The notes beneath the pieces are model-generated. The model saw only the letters and a list, made by a program, of their open reading frames with translations, had not been told where the DNA came from and made no database searches. A program made the translations under genes and the position numbers. From assembly GCF_011745365.1 (NCBI RefSeq), contig NW_024468909.1, positions 1,612,001-1,676,000 on the forward strand: a stretch of DNA of 64,000 bases, in the 5' to 3' direction. This document shows positions 1-12,283 of the stretch, one piece after another. This DNA is from Cryphonectria parasitica EP155. Taxonomy: Eukaryota > Ascomycota > Sordariomycetes > Diaporthales > Cryphonectriaceae. The first letter of the stretch is position 1, and every line of letters starts with the position of its first letter.

Positions 1-2196
1 TTTTAAGCCAATAATAATACTGGTGTTGTCTGTCTTGCAGGCTGGACTATCAATATCTGATACACTGGCGAGATCGGGTGGCTTACCCCTCCATGTCATC
101 CTTCATACGATCCGGTCTAACGCCATGCGCTCCGGCCTTAGTTGGTTTTGGTTTTTTTTCTCTTTCTCTTCTTCTTTTCTTTTTCTTTTCTTGCCACGTC
201 TGTACTATTAGTGAGGCGAGGCGTCGTGCTATCGGGAAACAGGCAGGTAGTGGGAAGGGGGCGAGCTGAAGCCGCTCTGTAAAAGCGAGCAGCTCATGAG
301 AAACCTGGACAGGGGAAAAGGCGCGTGACTAGGGACCGCTCCCTGAGTAACCACTCGGACTCTGCTTGCTTGGTTTTCTTCTTTTTCTTTTTTCTTTTTT
401 CGTGAAGGGGGGTGTAGACTCGAAGAAAGTCGTCTGGTTTTTTTCTTTGCAAGTTCACCCGTCTTTGTTACGTTCAGTGTTCTGGTAAACCAAGGGGGAG
501 AAGAGAGGGGGGGGGGGGGAACAAAAACAGAAGCAAGCTTGGTCCCCCCCCTCTACGACTACAGGTTGATATTCTGATCGTCATACCTGCATTCGAAGAT
601 AATTTAGCCATTTTATGCATGCTTCATCTCCCTTTTGTGACTAATCACAAGCGGCAGAGAGAGAGTGTGTGTGAGAAGAGCGGTCTCTATTTCCCCCACA
701 CCCCCCGACATCAGTCGATATGGGAGCCAAGAAGTGAGACATCGGCGAGCTGGGCGACCTCGCTGCCTGCCAACGGCAAGAGGGGGTGCAGAGCTGTTTA
801 ATGCAAATGGACGTCATTTTCCCTGGTTTTTCGAGTAATAGTATCTTCAATAGGGCGTGATTTCACCCGGATTAGGTATCGATAGGCTCTGCTGCTCAAT
901 ATATTACCCGTGCTGGGACGGCCACTCGAGGAGGCGTTCGGTCGAGGCTAGGGAGGCTAGGCGGGGGGAGGACGACAATCTCAGCTTTCGAACCGAAGAG
1001 GAGCTAAAGAAAGAGAAGGAAAGGAAAGGGAAATGGGCCATGTGGGGAGGCAGGCAGTAGAGTCAAAGCTCTGAGACTGTCAAAGGACGGGACGGGGCGG
1101 GGCGGAAATGCTGTGCTCATCGTTAACGAGAAGAGCATGAATTGGTTGTATTGTTTCATCACGGGCTTTTGCCCTTGGTTTGAGGTCGATCTAGACCTGA
1201 ATGCATAGACTGCGCTCATCAGGCGTATCCCATACTGGCGTCGAATCCGAGTCTCTTCCCTGGGTTTGCTGTTGCATATGCCCTCTAGGTTTTCGAGGCA
1301 CAGTGTCGGCCATCTATGATGACGGAGGGCAGGCGTCCTCGATAGTTCTCTGGAGTTTAGCATTCGCTTTATTTTTTCTTTCAAAGTCCAACACGCGCAA
1401 GACCAAACAACTTACTAGAGAGAAAGTTAAGAGGGGAAAAAACAGAATTCGTTCCCATCTATTGATAAAAGGGCTTAGGAAAAAAGGAGAGAGCTGATTA
1501 CGTTGCGCCATTTGCGTGAAAGTCATGCCCGAACCTCATGTCTCATATCCCGCTGAGGGGAATTCCCAAGCCACTCAACTGATATGCGAGCGAAGGGATT
1601 TTTTTTCTCCCCTCCATTGTTGCAGCTCTTCCAGAAATCTTACCGGTGGCCGTCGATATGAGATCCGCTGTCCAGATATATATATATATATATGGGCATC
1701 ACTCTTCTCAAAGTATAAACTTTTGTTCCACTGTCTCAACGCCCTTGTCATTTCATCATTGTACGAACCATATATTTTAGCGCCGTCGATTTGTTGCTGC
1801 TTCTTTAGCCTTGTTTCCATTTCAACCTGACCCTCCTGCTTTTTAGATATGAAGCCAATATCTCCGTCTCGTGTGATATGATGCCGCCTAAATCCCGAAG
1901 AGAAGAAAAGGAAAAAAAGGAAAGACGGGAAGAAAATTATATATAACGCCATGTCGTACCACTGATGAGCTGAGTTCATGAAGACTTGAGACACAATGTG
2001 TGATATGGTATGAAGAGAAAAGCCGGATGAGATATCGTAAATGAGCGTCGAAACCCGATGCTTCAGGTAAGAAAAGAAACGTGTGAAGAATCCGGTGGTC
2101 AACTTCGGGAAAGGACCCCGGGAGCAACAACACCCTGGAGCGTGGGCCGCTCAGCCTTCAGGTAGGAGAAGGACAAAGAGTCTGAAAGGATATATG
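1..2196. other. Intergenic region upstream of the first resolved gene
   Basis: I see no convincing gene here. Open frames are short, overlap on both strands and are low in complexity. At the left edge a pyrimidine-rich stretch ends in TTGCAG at 35-40, which could be an intron acceptor for the last exon of a + strand gene lying mostly outside the window; the frame beginning at 42 stays open to 269. The region also holds T-rich tracts (about 150-200 and 370-400), a G13 run at 507-519 and a (TA)n tract around 1676-1694. Because velC is read leftwards, the right end should include its 3' UTR. Confidence 0.5.
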
Positions 2197-3861
2197 TCAC
2201 TGGCTGGTTCTCGTCCGCTTCCTGCGGGAAGTTCCGCCCTCGTCCGAATAGTCTCCGCTGTCTTTCCTCCTCCAGTCCCTCCCGTCGTTGCCTTTCTTGG
2301 TCGGGATGTTGCAGCCCTGTTCCCGAAGAGCTTTGGCCAGAGGAGTCGACTCTGACATGCCGGGGAATTCCTTGGCATTGAACGTCTGGAACACATCCGA
2401 TAGTACCTCAACCTTGACGGGCGACTTGGTCTGTGGCCGCGGATTGAGGGCGACGAGGCTGAACTTGAGTCGATACCGACCGGACGTCCTGCACGAAACG
2501 TCCGGGAAACAGAAAAAGCAGCCCTCTTGGTCATGTTCGTCGTAACCCACAAATGGGGAGGCCACCAGGTTGCCCATCAGTCGCTTCTGGCGCGTATATT
2601 CCTCAGGCATTCCCGACAGGTCCTGGGTACCATCCTCGCTCCATATGGAGCAGTGGATGATGTTTAATGGGTTCCTCAATCTCTGCCTCATCTCATAATG
2701 TGAGAGACTGGGGCCTGTGATGAACAATTGTACGATGGGCGGTGGGTCGATGACTCTTCGGTCCCTGTCGCCGAATCCACAAGACCGGGCGCTGACGGGC
2801 TGCTGTCGTAGGATAACACGGTATTCCATAGGTGGTGGGTTTGTCGCGGCCATCGTGGGCATCGTGAGCATCGCTGGCATCGTGGGCACCGTTGGCACCG
2901 TTGGCACAGGTGGCATTGGTGCCTTGCCTGCTGCCTTTGCCGAAATAGTCTCATTGTTGAGCAGTGACTGCACGGCCATATTGCTGCGAGGTTCTTGGGG
3001 CCGGGGCACGAAGGCGGATTCTGACGGACTGCTGAGCCGCGAATCCTCAGGTGATCGAGTTTGATTGGAACTCGGAGGCGCTGGGCAATAGGTGTTTGGC
3101 TGGCTTCCTGGCAAGTTCGCCAGTGGAGGGGTCCTCATGGAGCCGTAGTGACCTGTTGTTGACAGAATCTCATTTGCATGTGTAGGTCTCAAGAGTTGAG
3201 ATGAGCTCGTGTCGCTTCTGCCGTATGCAGCAGGACGAGACGACAAGTCCGCATCATTTCTGCTATACACAGCAGCAGGGTGAGGTGAGTCCGCATAGCC
3301 CCTGCCGTACATAGCAGGATGATGGGACGGGTCGGCTTCACTGCTTCTGCTGCCGTTCACAGCAGAAACAGTCGCCTGAGACGGCGGATTCCAGTAGTCG
3401 TGATACGGGCCTCGCGATGTCCCAGCAGCAACATGGTGGGGGTCACCAAAAGCGAGGGGGCCGGTCGGCGACGGTCGCTCGAGAGGGGAGGGCGTGGTTC
3501 CATGGCTGCTGCTCTGCGCCGACTCTCTCCGGGGCAGATACGATAATGTAGGTTGGGGTAAAGGCAGCCTCGCGGGGAGGTTCGGCGGCGTATATAGCTG
3601 AGGAGCCCGCTGCTCGCCTGCACCTGCTCTGAAGCCTGGGTAAGAAGAGCTCTGGTCAGGCTCCTCGACCGGATCGTGGTGCCATTGGCTCCAAGGTCTG
3701 GCCATAGCTCCCATCATGCTGATTCCGAGATTGTGTGTTGTGGTACCACTAAGTGGTCCTGGGATCTGGGACGATGAAATATCCGCGCCGGAGAGAGCCG
3801 TTGACGCAAAATCCAGCAACTCTAAGCGATGGAGGAAGACGCCGGCGTGGGGTCCATACAT
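2197..3861 (-). CDS. velC: Velvet-domain developmental regulator, VelC type
   Basis: This is a velvet-family transcription regulator. Such proteins act in the nucleus as homo- or heterodimers and link spore formation, sexual development and secondary metabolism. The single-exon frame gives 554 aa from the first ATG at 3861; the frame is open slightly further upstream but without another ATG. Residues 1-340 are a disordered Pro/Ser-rich region. The velvet domain spans about 346-520 at the C-terminus, with RQQP, DPPPIVQL, the Cys-rich CFFCFPDVS segment, LKFSL and FPGMSEST. The domain position, the ITGPSLSHYEMRQRL insertion and the CSIWSEDG motif fit VelC better than VosA, VelB or VeA. A basic RRKRTRT tail may be a nuclear localisation signal. 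The N-terminal region contains four degenerate 13-15 residue units and a VPT/MPT tract. The gene has over 6 kb of non-coding DNA upstream. Family is near certain; the VelC subclass is likely. Confidence 0.9.
   Translation of the reverse strand: MYGPHAGVFLHRLELLDFASTALSGADISSSQIPGPLSGTTTHNLGISMMGAMARPWSQWHHDPVEEPDQSSSYPGFRAGAGEQRAPQLYTPPNLPARLPLPQPTLSYLPRRESAQSSSHGTTPSPLERPSPTGPLAFGDPHHVAAGTSRGPYHDYWNPPSQATVSAVNGSRSSEADPSHHPAMYGRGYADSPHPAAVYSRNDADLSSRPAAYGRSDTSSSQLLRPTHANEILSTTGHYGSMRTPPLANLPGSQPNTYCPAPPSSNQTRSPEDSRLSSPSESAFVPRPQEPRSNMAVQSLLNNETISAKAAGKAPMPPVPTVPTVPTMPAMLTMPTMAATNPPPMEYRVILRQQPVSARSCGFGDRDRRVIDPPPIVQLFITGPSLSHYEMRQRLRNPLNIIHCSIWSEDGTQDLSGMPEEYTRQKRLMGNLVASPFVGYDEHDQEGCFFCFPDVSCRTSGRYRLKFSLVALNPRPQTKSPVKVEVLSDVFQTFNAKEFPGMSESTPLAKALREQGCNIPTKKGNDGRDWRRKDSGDYSDEGGTSRRKRTRTSQ
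3215..3368 (-). repeat. Degenerate 42-45 nt coding repeat in velC
   Basis: Four related segments, at 3215-3233, 3257-3278, 3299-3319 and 3344-3368, recur every 42-45 nt. Each resembles CTGCYRTAYRCAGCAGG on the + strand. They encode 13-15 residue units such as PAMYGRGYADS, PAAVYSRNDADL and PAAYGRSDTS. The period is a multiple of three, so copy-number change would keep the frame. Confidence 0.6.
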
Positions 3862-6800
3862 TGAGGGCACACGTAGCGCCAGACGCGAGTCACTGTGTGT
3901 GACCCTTTCCCGCCGCGTCTTGCTGTGTCTTGGGGGTCTAGATCATGATACAGCCCTGGGTACACTCGCGGAATTATGTGTCGAAAAAGTAAAACGTCGG
4001 CGTGGGTGGACAAGAAAACAGGGGTTGGTATTAGGTAAAGGGCAGTCTGCATATAGCCGCTTCGAGTGACTTGCCCAAAGAGCAGATATCCTCCTATGTC
4101 AATTCCCTGGCCCTCAGCGGTATGTACAGGCCGCGTCCTCGCAGGGGGAAAGCGGGAGGACGCAGATGTCAAAGAGAAATGAAGCAGCTGTCGTCGACAT
4201 GAAAAGGGTTGACTCGGTGAAGGAGGCCTGGTCAGCCCTTTTGAACCCGAGAGACGAATAGTCCTGCGACAGCTATGGCGAAGGAGGATATACGCAGGGA
4301 GATTGGCTTGCGTAAAGAGAGAGGAGGGGGGGTGAGGAGGGAAATGCAGCTGGTACCGGAACAGGCGATGTTGATTCTGATCATTGATGGCGTCCTCTGC
4401 CGATAAGCCCCCAGGCTCACGCAGGGTACCACCGCAAGTGTTTGTGATGAGGCGGCATCCCAGATGAGCGGCGTGCAGTGGCGTACCAGCCCGGGAGGAC
4501 ATGCTGTATGTGCTATAAGGGATCTCATCAGTGATGTGATTAGTAGCATTCTGAGAAGTCCTGCACAGGCGACCACCTGGTTTTGTACCGTTGTGGGAAG
4601 ATCCCATCCCCTCTGAACATGTACTGAGCATGAAACAATGGGTTGGAGGCCAAGAAGACTGCACACCCAGAGAGGTGGCTCGACAGCGGCATGCCTCTCC
4701 GTCGACCCAGCAGCAGCATCTCCTGCAGGTTGGGGTGTATTGGTCAGATGGGAAAGCGACTGCGGCCGGCGATGCGTTGGCTGCTCATCTCTGCCTCTCC
4801 CAAGCCGTGCAGGTGCAGCATGTGCAGTGGGAAAAGGCGGGCAGGGCAGGGGTGCCGTGCAGCACACGCCACCTGTAGGAGCTTGCAGTCGGGCTAAGTT
4901 CCAAGTACCAGGATTTATGTGCGCGAGGCTACCCCCAAAGTACCTGCTGTGCTTTGAATGTGAGCGAGAAAGCCCGGCAACGGGTCTGTTACTAGGATCC
5001 AGGTTACCATTGATAGGGCAGTGGCCGTATGCATGCATATGCACTGAAAATCCACCCTCCCCACCCCATTTCTCCTTCAAATGTATGCAGCGTCCAGTGG
5101 GACCGGGACTACCAGCGGGTTAGACCTTGCTTTCCTACATGTCTGAGCTGCAACCCCCCATCGTGGAGGGATTTGGCGTCTTCGAATCTTGTAGAAACCC
5201 AGGAAGCCTCGACAACCGGGTGATCGGTCGATTCACGGCACAGGGTCCGGGCAAATCAAAGCTGAGCAGCGTGGGATCCCTCGGGCGGCACCTTAGCCAA
5301 TTAAGTGACATCAGTGGCAGTAATGGCGGTCGGCGTGCCGCCTTTTTCTGAAAAGATTGTCCTGCGACTGTCACAGGTGACCTGGCTACGTCCATTTATC
5401 TCGGCCAGATGGGGCCGTCGTCCTTCGAGATCGGACACGGATACCGCCCCATGGTCTGTCCCATGGGACAATAACCATAGATGAATAAGTATCTGCCTGG
5501 CCCGGCTGGCGAAGTCAAAGGCTGGATGTGTCAGATTGGGCTGGGCCACACGGTCCGAGCCCCCGGCTTTTATCAGGGGATGCCATTACTTCGCGCCATC
5601 TTCAGCCTCTCAGCATTCCTTAAAGCCCTTTGATGACCGCCATGGATAGCCCTGTTCGAGGATTTGTTTCTTGCTTTTCGCCATGAAAACGCACTTTGTT
5701 CGAAACTATCCAGAGACATCTCACATTGCGGCGCTTATAGCTCAACTCTTATGCCGTGTAGACATGTCGGGAAGGGGGGGGGGGGGCTCGTTGCTGTAGA
5801 AGCTTTGTGAGCACCTTTCATTTATGCTCGCCCCACGTTAGCCTTTCATACATGGACAGCGACATGAAAGGTGTTGTAACTCGGAAGTAACTCACTGCAT
5901 GGGGTACGAATGGATACGTAACTTATGTAGTCTGTGCAGTCCTCATTCCTGGGTTACCAGGAAACATCAGACACGGTAATGGAAAACCTGTGCCGGCATC
6001 TAGGGTCGGTCCCCAGGGGTAGGGGGCCCTGGTTGTGTTCAAGAGCTGATGGTGTGCGGCATGACTGCTGGGTACGATGCGTGGATGCTTCCAGTGCTGT
6101 GATGAGATGGCAACCATGTTGCAGTATCTTGCAGCTTGAAGGTGGTCGTGTCCGTAGATCAGGTTGATAGAATGTTCGAAAAGGGCCAATGGGCCGAGTT
6201 AGACCACGCAGATCGTTGCTCCATAACACCACCTCATGGCCCATGGGAGGTGCAATATGATGACAAGCTGCATCCCGTCGCTAAGCACACCGGTACTGGA
6301 GACCAGATCCGGCGGGAACACGTCTTGTGCAGTTGGCAATCTGTAGGTTGGAGGGGGGTGAGCCTTGATGTGAGGCGCCCTATTGCGTTGCTCCTCAACA
6401 CGATCCGAGGACGTAGTAGGGCCGGGGGACTGTTCTTGCAGCCGACCCTGTTTCCCCACTCGTCCCTCTGTTTCATCATAAAGAGAGAAAATGATGAACC
6501 CTGGTTCCAAGGTTGAGGGCTGTAGGACTCGGTGAGAGTGCACTCACGAGTAGTGAAATAGGAGGCGAGCCTAGTCTGAGCCTCGTAAGGAGGTCAGGTG
6601 CAGTACGTAGTATTCTATGTGCCCCCTTCATGATTAGGCAAACTTGCAGCTGTGATGCTACGCTGCAGTGACAGATATGGTTGCATGGGCCAGGAAGTCC
6701 GTGATGGTAATAGTTCCAGATATCTGGGTTTCCAGTGTGAACCATCCAATGTCAAGACGTAAGCCGGGTTACTTCAGTGGCAGAGCATCCACACACCATC

Positions 6801-9800
6801 CATGAGAATGTGCTGATGAGCGAGTCCATGACGATGAGTCCTGAAGTCAGCCTCTCTGGTGGCCTTTGAATCCCAAAATGGCTTTTCCGTGAGGCGGCCA
6901 GGAGTACATCTGGTGTTCCGCTTCAAGAGGACCGGGGCTCTGATAACTGTCTGCATCGGTCTTGCATTTTCTTTGTAAGCATGCAGAATTCAGGAAATAT
7001 ATAAAGGAGGGGGTATCAGTTTCTTCCAGGTTCATAGAGTGAGCGGTGAGGAAATGAAGGGCTTGGGCTCTGGGATGAACGTGCACAAGAAAAAGAAAGA
7101 AAAAGAAGAAAAAACAAAAGTTCCAGGTCGTCTAAAGTGACTTTCTCAAGACAGGGGCTGCCCAACCTTGAATGAGGCTAGGGCAGCACCAAATGTTCCT
7201 TCTGAAAAGAGAAGCAACAAGGTGCAATGGCACCAATTCCTTTTCTCCAGACGAGATGGGCCCACTGGCGGCAAGTGGGGCCGTCCCCTCAGTGAGGAGC
7301 TTGGGCCAACTGCTTAATCGCACCTCCCTGACACATTCTGCCCTTCTTCTTCTTCTTCTTCTTGTTGTTGTTGTTGTCTTATTCGAAAGTCTTCTCCAGG
7401 AAGATGGAATGGTCACCCTGACCAGGCCATGACCCTGCACCGACACTCATTACTGTTCCAGCCCTTTCCAAGTTGCCATCAGACTGACTCATCAAAGTTC
7501 TGCCCCCTGTGTTCGCCCGCCCGCCAGCCAGCCAGACGACTACCCACTGTGACCTATCCACCGCGCCTTGGTGGTCCAGCAGGGCTCTACTTCTATGTAG
7601 GTATTATTCATAAGTGCTTTTATGCATCAGGCCACCTTTCTCCTGAACCGAGGTTGAGAGGGTGGCATTCGGCCATAATGATGGAACTATTGGCGGGAAC
7701 AACCACCTTGGATTCTGCACCACACATACGCAAAGTACATACTTGCTACGTACTATATTATTTCATCACCATTTAGGCTTTTCTTCGTACCCGCAGCACG
7801 GTAACAATGTTCCCACCCCTACCAGCAATTCTGTAGGTGTTCAGAAGGGGGGGGGGGGCGGAAGGGTGGGCGCAGTACCCCTTGTTCTTGATGCTTGCTG
7901 CTGCCATCCATCAATAACACTTCTTGTCTGTCGTGGGTAAACGCACGGCTGCGCTGGCACCACAAATGCGGTCTCGCCTAGCGGCCTCGCCCGCCGCGCC
8001 TCGGCTGTCAAATGTGATAGCAATCGTGATCCGTTTTGCTGTACATTACGGTGCAAGACCTTCCTACCCCTAGGGGAAGGAAAAGGTCATTTGTTGTGTA
8101 TCCAGTCATTTCTCGTGTGACACACTCTCGGCAGAGTCCCGAAGTATCACTCAACTCGCCCTCATTCACCGTCCTGGGTAAGTTCGATCCAAGCCACAAT
8201 ACTTCGCAATGTGGATCGTGTGCCGAATGTGCCGGTCGTGTCCCCGCTCAACGCCACTTAAATGTAGACCTGTCCATTCGATGGAACACCTGGGTGGACC
8301 AGTCGGAGCTTTTTGAGCAGACAAAGTTGGCCGAGGCAGTACAACCTTGGAAGACGAACGGGGTCAATCCCCGGAGAGGAGGTGTGGTCTGTGGGCTTCA
8401 CTCGCTTGGTACGGAGCATATGTACTGGCCAGGCGAACCTGGAAAGTCCCATGTACTTCTGGATATTTCCACTCCACCTTCATCTTTCATCTGGAGCATG
8501 TCCAGCCGAAGAGCCATGTCGAATCTTGGCGATCAAAGCCTGCCGGTCATCAAATACCCGGCCGCAGGGGGGTGGTGGTTGAGTGATTAAGCATAATGAG
8601 ATCAATTTAATACAGACTGAACCACATTAGGAGAATGAATGGAAGAAAACCATGAGCTCTGCTTTGCTGATCACATTGACTAGAAAGGTGTCCATGGACT
8701 ATAAATGAGACAGATCAGCCGTATTCAAATTGACATTCAGCCAAAGCTCATCTGTTGATGGATCCCAGAGACTTTTCTTTTGGGCGATGGGCCAACTCTA
8801 GTAACCCCAAACTATCGCAATAGTCTCTTGCCCAGCCGAGAGTTTTCAGAAATGCATTGATCCCACAGCCTTGGCTGACATACGGGGTTGAAAATGGCCG
8901 AATCGGGACATTGCAATTTTGTGGTGCGTTGATAATACATCCTGTTTCCCGCGACAGGCGAAGCATATCTGGTGTACCCAATTTAAGAACGCGAGGCGGA
9001 TGAAAGGGGAAAAATTGGAATGCAACAAGACCTGGAAAGGGAGAGAGGGCCCTGATAGCAAATGTGAATGTCATCTGGGACCGAATGGTGGCCAGAGCCT
9101 GGATGAACCAGACTCACAAGGAGATAAGCCACCTCATCATCCGAGGGAGTAGTCAAAGTGTATTTACTGCCCTTTGACGTGTTCAAGCCTCCCAGACCTT
9201 TTGCTTTCCGCTCGTAGAACGTAATTTTCGAGAATAGGCATATCATTTACCCGACCTACGACTCCCCAAGTCACCACTCCTCTGGCTACAGCGCCCTGTT
9301 TCTGTTTCTGTTGATTGTACAGAGCGCCAAATGCCCAACTAGCTGGCAGACCGTCCGCCAAGGTAATCGGCACAGCCTGACCTTCCAGTCCTGAGATGCA
9401 AAGCTCACATAGCATCCGGATGCAACCTCGCTTTTCCTCCCACATGCGACGGCTACTCTGTACTACCACGCCCGTTCACCCCTTTTCACGTACAACGTGA
9501 TCCGAGCTATCAATCAAGGTACCCTTAACTAGTATCTTTCATGCTGTGACAGGTGTGACGAAGAATCTCAAAGTTGGTCAGCCACGTTGTTGTAACCCTA
9601 CAATGTTGACGACAAGACACGCTCCAAAGCCCGGAGGATCTTGGATTCTGAATGGTGGTTGTCACGAGGTTGAAAACAGTTTGCCAACATGAAAAATAGA
9701 TCGAGTCAAGTCTGAAAAAGTAAAGCTTTATGTTATCACAAAATTGTATGCGCCTCCAACTAAAACCGTGTCTGAGGTCCGCGACGTTGAAAGAAGGAGG

Positions 9801-10082
9801 AGGTCCAACGAGGCTGACCAAGTATGAACCTTGAACCCTGCTCAGACTTACTGCACTTAGTCATCCGGGGGACCCCCCGTTCATATCGATAACAAAAAAG
9901 TTCAGATTTTCATCAACATCAACAACAGCCAGTACAAATTTTTGTGAGGCAGGATAGTGCTGCTTTCTCGCCTTGATAATCAACGAACATTCTTCCATCC
10001 AATTGCTCGCAACAATCTCTATCATTCTTTTCCACAAAGACCACAGGGGACCACGAAAAGGACTCAGCCACGCACAAAAACT
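3862..10082. other. 6.2 kb gene desert between velC and UTP16
   Basis: This interval separates the divergently transcribed velC (-) and UTP16 (+), so it must contain both promoters and 5' UTRs. Open frames up to 282 codons occur but overlap on both strands, lack recognisable domains and look like chance in moderately GC-rich DNA. Visible items are G13 at 5774-5786, G12 at 7847-7858, a CTT/GTT microsatellite around 7338-7377 and a TATA-like ATATATAAAGG at about 6997-7007 with no clear gene behind it. A long 5' UTR or non-coding RNA is possible but cannot be shown from sequence alone. Confidence 0.5.
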
Positions 10083-11032
10083 ATGGCCAAGGGTACCAGA
10101 TCTGCAACCTCGACCCCGAGTTCCAAGCAAGCCGTTTCGACGACGCCCAAGTCAAAGTCCAAGGTCACAACGCCCAAGTCCGCTCCACCTGCCGTGACCC
10201 TCCCAGTCGAAGAACCAGCCCTCGAACACGATGACAAAAACACCCCAGAGGCAGACGCAGAGTCCGACACAGAAGCAGTAACGGCAACCCCCTCAGCCCG
10301 CACACCCAAGCGCAAGGCCCCTCAAGACGGGCTCACGTCAGCCCCAGCAAGCAGTAGCAGCAAGAAGAGCAAGAAGCCCAGAGTGGCCAGTCACACCACC
10401 GAGGCGACTTTTACATCTTCTGCAGGGAAGAAGTCGTCCCTAAAGCGCAGCGACATCCAGGCAGAAATCCCCATCTCCGCGCCTGCGACTGGGAAACATA
10501 TCCGATTCGACGATGACGACGGCGATGATGATGATGGCGGCAAGGGCCCGAGCGAATTCTATACGCCGTTAGAGGGGTCGGCACGGAACGCTCTCGACGC
10601 GCGGCTAGCCGGTGGGAAGGCAGAGGAAGAGGGACGAGAAGAGGAGGCAGAAGAGGACAGCGACGACGAGGCGCCCGAAGCCGTCTCTACCTCCACGTCA
10701 GCAGCCCAGGCTGCCAAGTCCGCAGAGGCCGCCGCGCGAGCCGCAGAGCAGCAGCAGGAGGAGCTGCGGCGCAGAAGACAGGAGCGCGACGCGAGGCTCA
10801 AGAAGCAGACCGAGGAGCGCAGGAAGACAAAGCAGCAAGCCACCGCCGCCCGAGCCCAAGCACAAGCACAAACACAAGCAGACGCACCAGCTCCAGCAGG
10901 CGAGAGCCACCACAGTCACCACCGCCTACCCGACATCAGCACCGCAACCACCTCCTCGCGCAAGCGCCTCGACAGGCGCACGAACCTGCCCGCTGTGCTG
11001 CCGGACGAGTTCCTGGCCTCGGACTCTGAAGC

Positions 11033-11063
<31 letters not shown>

Positions 11064-11315
11064 AACGCCGCCGCCTCGCGTCCCAGGAAAATCAAGTTTA
11101 ATACCGCCGCCCGCCAGGTGACGAGGTCGGAGGCCCGACGTCCGGTGGATCAGCGCCTCGGGGACGCAGTGTACCGCGTGATGAAGAAGCAGGGCGATGG
11201 GAAGCTTGCGCCCAAGGGCGGCAAGTACAGTCGGAATGCGAGGGACATGCTGCTGGCCCGCGGGAGGACAGGAGGTGTCAGTGGTGCGAGAAAGGGGTTC
11301 CTGGTGCGGCGGTGA
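10083..11315 (+). CDS. UTP16: U3 snoRNA-associated protein Utp16/Bud21
   Basis: Probable subunit of the small-subunit processome, which binds U3 snoRNA and drives early 18S rRNA processing in the nucleolus. The single exon encodes 410 aa from the ATG at 10083 (MAKGTRS). The frame is open 42 codons further upstream, but that part has a non-coding look and no better Met context. The N-terminal 230 residues are Lys/Ser/Thr/Pro-rich and acidic, followed by a long Ala/Glu/Arg/Gln helical segment likely to be a coiled coil. The C-terminal ~100 residues carry the family hallmark: LPAVLPDEFL, an acidic run of ten Asp, PRKIKFN, then a basic region with LAPKGGKYSRNARDMLL. Identification rests on this C-terminal pattern, which matches the Pfam U3_snoRNA_assoc family as I remember it. 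It is convergent with the next gene. No intron was seen. Confidence 0.75.
11031..11063 (+). repeat. (GAC)n tract encoding poly-Asp in UTP16
   Basis: A GAC trinucleotide run encodes about ten consecutive Asp residues just before the conserved basic C-terminus. Acidic runs are usual in nucleolar proteins. The repeat unit keeps the reading frame. Confidence 0.8.
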
Positions 11316-12283
11316 TGGGAGAGCGTTCATGGGCAGAACACTCGTCGGAGTTTATGGCTGAGAGACTGGTCCAAGGGCGAGATTTTGGTGCCTCGGTATC
11401 TATCCCAGCCAAGCGTGTGCTACGTACCTGGTATATACCCACGACGCATATTTGGACAGAGAAAAACAGACTTCAAGTTCTATCTTGCTATCCTGCTCAA
11501 CGTGAAGACAACCAAGAAGCAACGACCAATCTCCATTTTCAGGAGGGACACACAAAGAGAGAGAGAGAGAGTGTGTGTGTGTGTATGTGTGTGTGTGGTA
11601 AGAGGTCCGTCTAGAGAACAGGCATCACCTTCTTCGCATATTTCTACACCTTTGAGGCTTTGTGAGATAATTATCAAATACTATTTATACGATGTATATC
11701 ATAAATATACCTTTACAGAGATCATCAGCAGTGAAAAAATATGTCCGCCCCAAAATAATCCTCGAAAGCCTTATCACATTCCCAGGGCTTGGTCGGCCCA
11801 TTTAGCCAGCATTGCCCAACTGTCCCTGGCCAAACACCAAGCGCCCACTTCAGCAAAATCTTGCTGCCCTAGAAGAATATAGAGAGGAAAGAAAAGGGAG
11901 AGGACATGAAAAAATCATCCAAGCCTTGCTTTTGCTTGTGGTATAAAGCCTCCGGAATCCCTTGAGAACGCCAGCCCAGAAAAGTTTGAGTGAGACAGTC
12001 GTGTGCCGACTTCTTTGAAAGGAAAAGGTTGTGGGCGGAGGAAAACAGTCCATCGCGAGAGGGTATCTAAAACCAAAGGAGGGAAAGAACGAAAAATTAA
12101 ACAAGAAAACAGAACAGTGATGCTTCTGTGACCGCGAGTGCAATAGATAGATGGTGTATAGTCGTAAGTTTGTTTTAGCTTGGCAGCCAATGAGGAAGAA
12201 GAAAAGAATGGAGAAAGAGGGAGTCTCATATCCCGGGGGGCATTGCATCAGGAGGAGGATTTCGTCTCTCAATGCGAAAACTT
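11316..12283. other. Convergent 3' intergenic region
   Basis: This is the 3' side of both UTP16 (+) and the DUF7729-like gene (-). It contains a compound (GA)n(GT)n microsatellite at 11556-11598 and AT-rich sequence at 11660-11720, suitable for 3' end formation. No coding region was recognised. Confidence 0.6.
11556..11598. repeat. Compound (GA)n(GT)n microsatellite
   Basis: About 15 nt of GA dinucleotides run directly into about 27 nt of GT dinucleotides with one TAT interruption. It lies in the presumed 3' UTR of UTP16. Confidence 0.9.

Noticed and set aside
4232..5080. 282-codon - strand frame upstream of velC
   Set aside because: Mixed composition without domains, overlapped by several other frames; more likely velC 5' leader or promoter.
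8175..8195. tRNA B-box-like GTTCGATCC
   Set aside because: No matching A box or acceptor stem was found in the preceding ~80 nt.
8036..8590. 184-codon + strand frame with an internal GTAAGT
   Set aside because: No recognisable motif, and no partner exon with compatible phase could be found.
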